From: Sedimentisphaerales bacterium
GTDB taxonomy: Bacteria; Planctomycetota; Phycisphaerae; Sedimentisphaerales; Anaerohalosphaeraceae
DNA length: 46,612 nt
Reading direction: 5' to 3'
Assembly (NCBI GenBank): GCA_016926155.1
Contig: JAFGPC010000115.1
Location: forward strand, 1-46,612
A program made the translations under genes and the position numbers. Below the pieces are notes generated by a model, which had not been told where the DNA came from, made no database searches, and saw only the letters and a program-made list of their open reading frames with translations. Shown one piece after another: positions 7,430-14,834 of the stretch. The stretch's first letter is position 1; the number at the start of each line of letters is the position of its first letter.

Positions 7430-9238
7430 TTATATATCTGCGGATGATTGAGCGGCCTGTTCAAGAGCCTGCTGATAATGCTCAAGCAGGGAGTCAATTG
7501 AGGGACCGCCGAGGTGCTGCCAAGGCAGATAATCTTCCGTTGAAAAGCTTCGCTGGGCTGCCGCGTTCAGGTCCAGACCATGCGAGGCGAATGCCTGTTT
7601 CCAGCGATCCATGTCGAAACATTCATCCCACAGGTCAAATCGAGCTCCGCTTCGCCAGGCTGTCTCGATCACATCGGCCAGCCGCCGGTCGCCTTTGCCT
7701 ATGGCGGATTCCAGGACGCTCATGGCAATGTTGTGAAATTTCAGGTGAACGTACCTGGCCCGAAGCTCCTTTTTTCGATCCAGCAGAATCCGTCGGGCAT
7801 TTTCAAAGTAGGTCTGGCTCTGCTGACCCAACCAGCCGAAAGGTGTATGCGGCTTGGGCACCAGCCAGCTCACGGCGGCATTGACCTCGGCAAATTTCCC
7901 GTCGATGCCCCGCCGCAATCCACTGATCTCATGAGCCAAATCGACAATCCCCAGAATATCATCCTCGGCCTCTCCCGGAAGGCCCACCATGAAGTAGAGC
8001 TTGACCTTTCGAAATCCCGCTTCGAACGCCGCCCGGATTCCCTCTTTCAGGTCCTCATTACTGATCGGTTTATTGATGACCTGCCGCAGTCTCTCACTGG
8101 CGGCTTCGACGGCAATCGTCAATCCCGCCTTTCGAACAGTGCTGACCATTTTAGGCAGAAGCTTCAACTGGGTCTGCACCTTCAGACTCGGCAGAGACAA
8201 TCCGATATGGTGCGGCGCAAAACGGGCGTTCAGGGTATCGACCAATTCCTCCAGATCCGGATAGTCCGCGGTCGAAAGACTTAACAATCCAATCGTATCG
8301 AATCCCGTAGCTGCTATCTGGGCCTCGGCAATCTCAACAATACGATTCACACTGCGAAACCGGATCGGTCGCCGACAGAAGCTGGCCTGACAGAACCGAC
8401 ATCGTCCCGGACAGCCCCGCATGACCTCGATGCCGGCTCGTTCATGTACCGCCTGGACAAACGGTACGATAGGCTTATCGGGCACCGGAGCTGCATCGAA
8501 ATTCTGCACAATGGCATTGGCCAGTCGCATTGGAACCTGCGATACCAGAGATCGAAAGTCTTTGATTCGATCCTTTTCGTATTCAAACGTATACAGCGCC
8601 GGCACATAGACCGACTCGGACAATCTGGCCGCCTCGACGAGAAAATCTCTCCGAGATAAGTCGGCGGCCTGACACTTGCGATACAGCCGTACCAGCCGTG
8701 CCGCCTCATCCTCCGCTTCTCCCAGGACAAACAGATCGACAAACGGCGCCACCGGCTCGCAGCAATTGGCGGCCTGTCCTCCGGCCACGATGATTGAATC
8801 CTCTTGTCCTCGGTCGACGGAGCGAAGCGGAATCCCAGCCAGATCGATCATATTCAGCATTGTCGTGTAGCAAAGCTCATTGGTCAGGCTAAAGCCGATC
8901 ATGTCAAAATCGCCCACTACCGCCCGGGATTCCAGACTGAACAGGGGAATCTCTTCCCGCCGCATCACCTCCTCGGCATCGGTCCACGGGGCAAATACCC
9001 GTTCTGCAGCCACTCCTTCCATCCGGTTCAACACACCGTAAAGAATGGACATGCCTGTATAGCTCATGCCGATTTCATACACATCGGGGAAACACAATGC
9101 GATACGAACATCGCAATGGCTCAGATCTTTTTGGATTTGGTTCACTTCCCCGCCGATATACCGGCCCGGCCGACGTACAAACGGCAAAAACCGTCGCCGG
9201 ACCAGCTCGTCAACTATTCCTGGCTGTTTGTTTTTCAT
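7430..9238 (-). CDS. B12-binding-domain radical SAM protein (TIGR03960-like)
   Basis: This 602-residue protein combines an N-terminal cobalamin-binding-like domain (about residues 40-200, VRIALCFPDVYEIGMSYTGM and VAGGQAANCCEPVAPFVD) with a radical SAM core. The [4Fe-4S] ligands are C276, C280 and C283 in EVMRGCPGRCRFC. It resembles the TIGR03960 group, often encoded beside or fused to a DUF2344 partner and linked to tRNA/ribosome modification; no such partner lies here. The substrate is unknown. The start at 9238 (MKNKQPGIVDELV) fits the family N-terminus better than the in-frame ATG ten codons upstream. Neither has a clear Shine-Dalgarno sequence, and a TATAAT sits at 9245-9250 (minus), so the transcript may be nearly leaderless. 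Divergent from apbE. Confidence 0.88.
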   Translation of the reverse strand: MKNKQPGIVDELVRRRFLPFVRRPGRYIGGEVNQIQKDLSHCDVRIALCFPDVYEIGMSYTGMSILYGVLNRMEGVAAERVFAPWTDAEEVMRREEIPLFSLESRAVVGDFDMIGFSLTNELCYTTMLNMIDLAGIPLRSVDRGQEDSIIVAGGQAANCCEPVAPFVDLFVLGEAEDEAARLVRLYRKCQAADLSRRDFLVEAARLSESVYVPALYTFEYEKDRIKDFRSLVSQVPMRLANAIVQNFDAAPVPDKPIVPFVQAVHERAGIEVMRGCPGRCRFCQASFCRRPIRFRSVNRIVEIAEAQIAATGFDTIGLLSLSTADYPDLEELVDTLNARFAPHHIGLSLPSLKVQTQLKLLPKMVSTVRKAGLTIAVEAASERLRQVINKPISNEDLKEGIRAAFEAGFRKVKLYFMVGLPGEAEDDILGIVDLAHEISGLRRGIDGKFAEVNAAVSWLVPKPHTPFGWLGQQSQTYFENARRILLDRKKELRARYVHLKFHNIAMSVLESAIGKGDRRLADVIETAWRSGARFDLWDECFDMDRWKQAFASHGLDLNAAAQRSFSTEDYLPWQHLGGPSIDSLLEHYQQALEQAAQSSADI

Positions 9239-9302
9239 GGACGTATTATAGCGGAACAGGCAATCCATTGAAATAAATCCTCATACGCAATACAATAAGG
9301 CC

Positions 9303-10325
9303 ATGAAAAAAAAGATTATAATTCTCTACTTGTTGAGCCTTGTCGGTCTGGTTGGATTGTCCTGCCGGGAACAGGAAAACACCCCTGCCATGTATGACAG
9401 CGGTTTTACCGAAGTGATGGGGACATTCGCACACTTTGTTGTCGTCACCACAGATGAGCAAACGGTCCGGCGATGCTTTGACGCCGCATTGCAGGAGTGC
9501 ATCCGAGTCGACGGCCTCATGAGCGATTATAAATCCGAATCGGAATTGTCTGTGGTAAACAGATCGGCTTTTGAAAAACCTGTTGCTGTCAGCGAGGAAC
9601 TGTATCAATTGATCGAAACCAGTCTGGACTACAGCAAACGCACGGATGGAGCCTTTGACATTACTATCGGACCGCTTGTGGATCTGTGGCGTAAGGCTGG
9701 TAACATGCAGCAGCAACCTTCGGAGGAAGAACTGGCGACAGCTCGAGCCAGGGTCGGCTTTGACAAGCTCGTCCTTGATCCGGCCAGAAAGACGGTCGCC
9801 TTTGCCGTCGAAGGGATGCGGCTGGACCTGGGAGGAATCGCCAAGGGTTACGCCATAGACCGGGCTGTGCAAGTGATGCGTGAAGCCGGGATTCCGGGAG
9901 GACTGGTGGATATCGGTGGAGACGTACGGTGTTTTGGCACTCCGCCACCAGGCAAGAAACATTGGACCATCGGCCTTCAGGATCCTCAAAACGAAGAGGA
10001 TATTCTTCTGAAACTGGGACTCAACGACATGGCAGTGGCAACCAGCGGTAATTATCGTCGTTTTGTTCTCGTCGGACAGCAAAAACACAGTCACATTATT
10101 AATCCTTCCACGCGTGATTCGGCTGCAGGCCTCAGCAGTGTAACAATTCTCGCTCCGAAGGCCGTCGATGCGGATGCTCTGGCAACTGCCGTAACTGTCC
10201 TGGGCATGGAAAAAGGCCTCCAACTGATCGAAGGCATTCCTGAGACCGAGGCTATGCTTATCTCTTCAAACAATCCGGAGCATGTTATACGAACGGCCGG
10301 CACGGAAGTTTTTATAATACAGTAG
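9303..10325 (+). CDS. apbE: FAD:protein FMN transferase, lipoprotein (ApbE)
   Basis: A 340-residue ApbE-family enzyme, which attaches FMN from FAD to Thr/Ser of target flavoproteins such as Nqr/Rnf subunits on the outer side of the cytoplasmic membrane, using Mg2+. The N-terminus is a lipoprotein signal (MKKKIIILYLLSLVGLVGLSC) with lipidated Cys 21. Family motifs in order are MGTFAHF, FDITIGPLVDLWR, LDLGGIAKGYAID (FAD/Mg2+ site), GGLVDIGGDVR, HIINPSTR, and DADALATAVTVLG with the metal-binding Asp. The length is typical. No Nqr/Rnf gene is in the window, so the client is unknown. It shares a 64-bp divergent intergenic region with the radical SAM gene. Confidence 0.95.
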   Translation: MKKKIIILYLLSLVGLVGLSCREQENTPAMYDSGFTEVMGTFAHFVVVTTDEQTVRRCFDAALQECIRVDGLMSDYKSESELSVVNRSAFEKPVAVSEELYQLIETSLDYSKRTDGAFDITIGPLVDLWRKAGNMQQQPSEEELATARARVGFDKLVLDPARKTVAFAVEGMRLDLGGIAKGYAIDRAVQVMREAGIPGGLVDIGGDVRCFGTPPPGKKHWTIGLQDPQNEEDILLKLGLNDMAVATSGNYRRFVLVGQQKHSHIINPSTRDSAAGLSSVTILAPKAVDADALATAVTVLGMEKGLQLIEGIPETEAMLISSNNPEHVIRTAGTEVFIIQ

Positions 10326-10410
10326 CTTACAGACTTTATATGGCCCCTCCTTATATACACATTTATTGGTATTCATACGCTGTAATGTGCAATTAAATAA
10401 AGCTATCCCC

Positions 10411-10439
10411 TTGAATATGAGTGTTTGTTTTGATATACT
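10411..10439 (+). promoter_or_regulatory. Sigma-70-type promoter upstream of the sigma factor gene
   Basis: TTGAAT (10411-10416), a 17-bp spacer and TATACT (10434-10439) give a good housekeeping promoter. Transcription would start near 10446, leaving a leader of about 130 nt before the sigma-factor gene. The surrounding 250 bp (10326-10578) is AT-rich and has no gene. Confidence 0.55.
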
Positions 10440-10460
10440 TAAGTTTTTATTCCTATCGGA

Positions 10461-10477
10461 GTTGTACGTTATACAAC
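10461..10477 (+). promoter_or_regulatory. Inverted repeat in sigma-factor leader (possible operator)
   Basis: GTTGTA and TACAAC are perfect 6-bp inverted repeats around CGTTA. The site lies 15-30 nt downstream of the predicted transcription start, where a bound repressor would block elongation. No regulator can be assigned; it could also be a small RNA hairpin. Confidence 0.35.
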
Positions 10478-10578
10478 CATTGTGTTTTAGCTCATAAGCA
10501 GGGATGCGGATTGGCGAATGTACCTGAACCATAGATGGATTCCGGTTGGGTATGATCACGATGATAAGTGCGTGATGG

Positions 10579-11151
10579 ATGGGTTGCCTGATGCGGTCCT
10601 TGGAAGTAAGTCAACCTGAGGTATATGCTCGAGTTGAGGCGGCGACAGAAATTCTGGCCCAGCATGGACCGTTTATAAGAAATGTAGTTGAGTGCAATGT
10701 CAGGGATCCTAACGAGATTGATGAATTCTACCAGCGATTTTATCTTTCTCTTGTAAATCGCCCGATCCCAAAGGAGAAGATATCTCGTCGCTATCTGTAC
10801 AGAGCCGTATTGAACGATATTCGGGATGCGGATCGGCAAACTAACCGGCAAAGGCGACTGATGACCGAAGCGGCCGAGCAGCCTGAAATAAACGATTTGC
10901 ATTCCGATCCGCTAGAGAGGTTGATTAATATTGAAGAAACAGCACGAATGTTTGATATGATCCGAAAATTGCTGCATCCCCGGCAAGCTCAGGCGGTTAT
11001 TCTTCGTCATGCTTATGGCTTGACAACAGGACAAACAGCGGAGACAATGGGGGTAAGCCCTCGTACGATAAGTCATTTTGTTTCAGTAGGGTTAAGAAAA
11101 TTGCGGGAATTATTGGGTCGGGAGTCTGAATCCCCTGAGGTAGAATCATGA
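10579..11151 (+). CDS. ECF-like RNA polymerase sigma factor
   Basis: A 190-residue sigma-70 family protein. Region 2 is recognisable but divergent (about residues 25-95, NEIDEFYQRFYLSLVNRPIP...RRYLYRAVLNDIRDADR). Region 4 (about 125-180) is clear: LHPRQAQAVILRHAYGLTTGQTAETMGVSPRTISHFVSVGLRKLRELL forms the -35-recognition helix-turn-helix. The ATG at 10591 (MRSLEV) is an alternative start with GGATGG 8 nt upstream. The stop overlaps the ATG of the next gene (ATGA at 11148-11151), so sigma and anti-sigma are translationally coupled. It should redirect RNA polymerase to a regulon, plausibly the secreted-protein genes nearby; that regulon is inferred. Confidence 0.85.
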   Translation: MGCLMRSLEVSQPEVYARVEAATEILAQHGPFIRNVVECNVRDPNEIDEFYQRFYLSLVNRPIPKEKISRRYLYRAVLNDIRDADRQTNRQRRLMTEAAEQPEINDLHSDPLERLINIEETARMFDMIRKLLHPRQAQAVILRHAYGLTTGQTAETMGVSPRTISHFVSVGLRKLRELLGRESESPEVES

Positions 11152-12806
11152 TTGCATGGGACAATAAGGTTCTGTGTTCCCGTTATGCGGAATTCTACTA
11201 TGACTTCCTGTATCACCGTTCGGAAGTGCCGGAGGAAGTGCAGGCTCATTTCTCGACTTGTCCGGATTGCCGACGGGCGATTCAAAAACTGAAAAGCAAT
11301 CTGGCATCGGAACTCTCCTCGGACCGAAATCCACAACATGTGGCCCTAATGACCAATCTTGAACTGCATATGGCTCATATCGGAAAATCGGTGACCTGTC
11401 GGAAAGTGCGTCCGTTTCTGCCTTCTCAGGTCGATCCGTCCCTGCGGGTACATGTCCCCACACCGATCACCATTCATATAGACCATTGTGATTCGTGCAA
11501 AACTTGCCTTGAGAAGATTCGATGCATGAACCTGAACCAGAGACAATTATGTCGTTTGAGCCAGATGATCGCCGAGGCGGAAACAGCAGAACAAGAGTGC
11601 GAACAAAATCATCCCGCTTTAAAAGAGATTGCCGAGCTCCAATTTCACAAACAGGAGCCTGCAGTTTTAAAACATGTCTCTGTTTGTACTCGCTGTCGTC
11701 AAAGTCTGTATGAATACCGAGAGCAATTCCTTGACCGGTCGAGAAACAACCCCTCATGGGCCGATCGCGATGCGGTCTGTGATAATGTCTCCAATCAGGA
11801 TCTGTTCGAATATTGTTTTCCTTATGGGATGGAGCCTTCCGGTGATGAATACGCCAAATTTCGACCCGCCCTTCTCGATCATATACGCCAATGTGCCTCT
11901 TGTATTGCCAAGATGCAGACGTTACACACGCTCGTTGACCAAGTACTGGAAGAGCCGGCAAGCGGTTTGATCACCAGAATAACACTCAGGGATGTCCCAG
12001 CCAACCACACGGAAAAAGATCTCCCCTGGCATGTGGAGATACGAAATAGTGCCGATTCCTCAGACATCGCCCCGCAAGAGTATCCCATAGAAACAGCAGG
12101 GAAAGAGAAGGGGAAGGGGAATTCTTTTTACCCGTTGAGGACGGTTTTCCGGTCTCTGGCGGCGGCGGCTATTTTTATCGTCATCGCATATATAGTCGTT
12201 TCCAGCCTGCCGAGCGCCCGGGCAGTGGATTTTGAAACGCTTTATAAAACCATGTCACAAGCCGACTGTGTTTACCTGCAAATCTACAATCCCGATCAGA
12301 CAGAACTCGTTCAGGAAATCCTGGTTTCCCAATCCGAACAGATCTATGCCATCAGAAATAAAAATCAAATCGTTTTGCAGGATCTTAACAACGCAATCAC
12401 AAGGACAAAAGACCGGATCAGTGGCCTGGAGACGACGCAATCTTTAAGCGAAGAAGCCACCAGAAAATTGCACGTCAGCCTTGATACCATCTCGTACGTC
12501 ATGCCTTTTAAAAATATATCCGATGTTCCCAAAGAAGCAGAGTGGAAACAAGTCCTGTCCAATACGGAAAGTCTTGAAGAACCGCAAACGGAACTTTTTA
12601 CGTTGACCTGGACGGAACCGCTTGCTTCCGGGCAGGTTCGGCGATCCTGGCGTGTCCATATCGATCCTGAACAGGGATTACCGCTGCAGACGGAACAGTG
12701 GGAACAAATTCCGGGAATGCAGCAGGCCGAACGCACTGCGAGCATAATCTTACACTATCCTACCTCGCTTGAATTAACAGATATGATTGCCGCCTGGGGT
12801 TTTTAG
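11148..12806 (+). CDS. Membrane anti-sigma factor with four zinc-finger (ZAS-like) modules
   Basis: This 552-residue protein follows the sigma gene with an ATGA overlap. Its cytoplasmic half holds four HxxxCxxC motifs spaced along residues 1-255: H34-C38-C41, H110-C114-C117, H176-C180-C183 and H245-C249-C252. Each is preceded some 20-35 residues earlier by another Cys (C10, C84, C151, C211), as in zinc-associated anti-sigma (ZAS) domains. A single membrane helix (about 336-354, SLAAAAIFIVIAYIVVSSL) leads to a ~195-residue outer domain. That domain is rich in beta strands and loosely resembles RseB/LolA-like sensors (inference). ZAS proteins normally have one module; four is unusual. It presumably binds and silences the sigma factor until an envelope signal arrives. 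The 3' end overlaps the convergent pseudopilin gene by 4 bp. Confidence 0.85.
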   Translation: MIAWDNKVLCSRYAEFYYDFLYHRSEVPEEVQAHFSTCPDCRRAIQKLKSNLASELSSDRNPQHVALMTNLELHMAHIGKSVTCRKVRPFLPSQVDPSLRVHVPTPITIHIDHCDSCKTCLEKIRCMNLNQRQLCRLSQMIAEAETAEQECEQNHPALKEIAELQFHKQEPAVLKHVSVCTRCRQSLYEYREQFLDRSRNNPSWADRDAVCDNVSNQDLFEYCFPYGMEPSGDEYAKFRPALLDHIRQCASCIAKMQTLHTLVDQVLEEPASGLITRITLRDVPANHTEKDLPWHVEIRNSADSSDIAPQEYPIETAGKEKGKGNSFYPLRTVFRSLAAAAIFIVIAYIVVSSLPSARAVDFETLYKTMSQADCVYLQIYNPDQTELVQEILVSQSEQIYAIRNKNQIVLQDLNNAITRTKDRISGLETTQSLSEEATRKLHVSLDTISYVMPFKNISDVPKEAEWKQVLSNTESLEEPQTELFTLTWTEPLASGQVRRSWRVHIDPEQGLPLQTEQWEQIPGMQQAERTASIILHYPTSLELTDMIAAWGF

Positions 12807-13708
12807 TGTGTTTCCGACGATGAGGGCATCCAGAGCGGACTTCGATTTATGAATCGGAGGTTTTCTTCTTCCCCCTCTCTTTCGACTTTGAGCGATTCTG
12901 CATTACATCGGCTTACACTGCCGTCGGCATAACCCACATTGACGGTTTGTTTGGGATGGCGTCCTCCAAGAGCGTCTTGCCTTTGTTCAGAAAGAATGGA
13001 TCGCTTTCCATTGGATTTCAGGCCGGGAAGATAATACGCTCCCAGTCGAAAAGGATTGTCAAATTGGACGTATTCAGAGGAAGCCACAGCACGCCAGGAA
13101 ATGAGGCTATACCCGCTGTCTACGAGAAGCAGGCTGCGAGAGATGTGCGGGATCTCATCCGAACGAAGGGGTTCACCGACAAACCCCAGGGAACGATCTC
13201 CTCGAAATGACCGGGCAATCGCCTGGTTGATTCCGTAATTACCACAAAGAAGATTGTCCGTTATTCCGATATCCTGCACCTTCCTGGCCGGACAGCGCAA
13301 GAGTTTGTCTTTCTGGTTTTCCACTCCGCCGATTTCTTCGTCGACCAAATGGAACCACCACCATCCCATCAAGTCGGCTGTGGTAGTTCCGACATCGCCG
13401 CCCGGGGGAGGATTGGGATTGCCCGCCAGAATAACCAGCCCGTACGGAAAACGTTCATTAGATTCTGCATACACAATCAGAGCCCGTCCCAATTCTCTTA
13501 CATGGCTTGCACAAATAGCTGCCTTGCTTTGTTCTTGTACCTCTCGAAGAACATTGGCAGAAATTGTCAATAGAACGATCAAGATGGTAATAACAACGAG
13601 TACCTCAATCAGAGAAAATCCACAGGCAAACGAAGAATGACCGGAGTACGACTTCCTACGTTCTTTATTCGGATCAACAGGCTGTGCTATATGCCGAATC
13701 ACGTTCAA
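12803..13708 (-). CDS. Prepilin-type (type II secretion pseudopilin-like) protein
   Basis: A protein of about 301 residues with a class III signal: CG^FSLIEVLVVITILIVLLTISANVL at about residues 28-54. Prepilin peptidase would cut after Gly, and the Glu at +5 is kept. The C-terminal part matches the H-X9-DG domain style of planctomycete pseudopilins (RHPKQTVNVGYADGSV near the end). Functionally it should be a minor pilin/pseudopilin of a type II-secretion or type IV-pilus-like machine in the inner membrane. The start is uncertain: the frame opens with TTG at 13708 or GTG at 13702, with no clear ribosome-binding site and no in-frame ATG before the signal. It probably shares a transcript with the upstream WYL gene (27 bp gap). 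Confidence 0.8.
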   Translation of the reverse strand: MNVIRHIAQPVDPNKERRKSYSGHSSFACGFSLIEVLVVITILIVLLTISANVLREVQEQSKAAICASHVRELGRALIVYAESNERFPYGLVILAGNPNPPPGGDVGTTTADLMGWWWFHLVDEEIGGVENQKDKLLRCPARKVQDIGITDNLLCGNYGINQAIARSFRGDRSLGFVGEPLRSDEIPHISRSLLLVDSGYSLISWRAVASSEYVQFDNPFRLGAYYLPGLKSNGKRSILSEQRQDALGGRHPKQTVNVGYADGSVSRCNAESLKVEREGEEENLRFINRSPLWMPSSSETH

Positions 13709-13735
13709 TTATTCACTTATAGGGGATAGGGATTT

Positions 13736-14701
13736 TTAACGATTTGCTTCAAGGGTTTGCGCTGCAATTTGACATACGCGGTCCCGGAGAACCTTTGGGG
13801 CCAATACTTCCACCAGATCTCCATAACTAAGTATCCACCACAGAATTTCATTTAATCCATCCACTCGAAATTCCAGGATAGCCGAACCGACAGGTTCTCG
13901 TTTTACTCTCTGAGAATGATGCCATTGTACGGAGATCACCTCCGTAGCGATCTCCGGCATAAAACGCAATCGGACGGTATGCAACTTTCCCTCTGGGCTG
14001 ATCGACCAGGCATTACCCAGGTGGTCAACTACACTAAAACGAGGATCCAGCAGGAATCGTTTACCCGCCGGTTCGACAGATTGAATCCGATCAAGGCTAA
14101 GACAATGAATTTCGTGATTTCTGGGATTTTTTGCCAATACATGCCATCGCTGATCGCTCAATACCAGATGGACCGGACACAGTTCCATTCCGACAAAACC
14201 TCCCTCGGACGTTCTACTGTATTGGATATTGACCGTGCGACGGTTGACCACAGCCTCCTGAAAACATGCAAAAATCCTATCAAATCCTTCTATCCGGTGC
14301 CGTGGAACAGGGCGTATGAAGATATGGCTCAATGCAGTGATGGTTTGGCGGCGCAGCCATGCAGGAAGGCTGTTTTCGAGTTTCAGCGCTGCCGACAGGA
14401 TAGCTGCTTGATAGGGTAGGTCCAGATTGGGGCAGATTCTCCGCAAGGTCATTAGGACTGCAAACGCCTCCTGTTCGCTAAAGGCCATGGGAGGCAGGAA
14501 AAAATCTTCTTCGATCATATAAGACCTGGAATTATGATCATATTCGATGGGAATTCCCGCAATCCGCAGGGCTTCCAGGTCACGAAAAAGAGTTCTTCGA
14601 CTTACACGAACGAGCCGCATGAGATCCTGAACGCTTAATCGCCGGGCCGATTGGAGAGCCGTTAACAATCGAAGCGTCCGTAATAACCGGTTGGTTTTCA
14701 T
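13736..14701 (-). CDS. WYL-domain transcriptional regulator (YafY/DeoR-like)
   Basis: This 321-residue cytoplasmic DNA-binding protein has an N-terminal winged helix (about residues 5-60, RLLTALQSARRLSVQDLMRLVRVSRRTLFRDLEAL), the usual HTH of YafY-type regulators. A WYL domain follows (about 145-220). In the WYL signature the aromatic core reads QRWHVLAKN rather than WYL, and the HCLSLDRIQSVEP segment is conserved. A WCX C-terminal extension ends the protein. WYL regulators sense nucleic-acid-type or small ligands and control DNA-damage, phage-defence or metabolic genes. Here it lies between a pseudopilin gene and a secreted protease-like gene on the same strand, so local regulation is plausible but unproven. 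Confidence 0.9.
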   Translation of the reverse strand: MKTNRLLRTLRLLTALQSARRLSVQDLMRLVRVSRRTLFRDLEALRIAGIPIEYDHNSRSYMIEEDFFLPPMAFSEQEAFAVLMTLRRICPNLDLPYQAAILSAALKLENSLPAWLRRQTITALSHIFIRPVPRHRIEGFDRIFACFQEAVVNRRTVNIQYSRTSEGGFVGMELCPVHLVLSDQRWHVLAKNPRNHEIHCLSLDRIQSVEPAGKRFLLDPRFSVVDHLGNAWSISPEGKLHTVRLRFMPEIATEVISVQWHHSQRVKREPVGSAILEFRVDGLNEILWWILSYGDLVEVLAPKVLRDRVCQIAAQTLEANR

Positions 14702-14834
14702 CCGTTAGATCTCTCTGTGACTTATCTGGATTTATATCCCTCCAAACAATTATTGTATGGCGCCGGATCGGTTCTGTCAAGGCAAAGGAAATGATTTATT
14801 TAACGATCTATAACTTCATGGGGATAGTCGGTTG

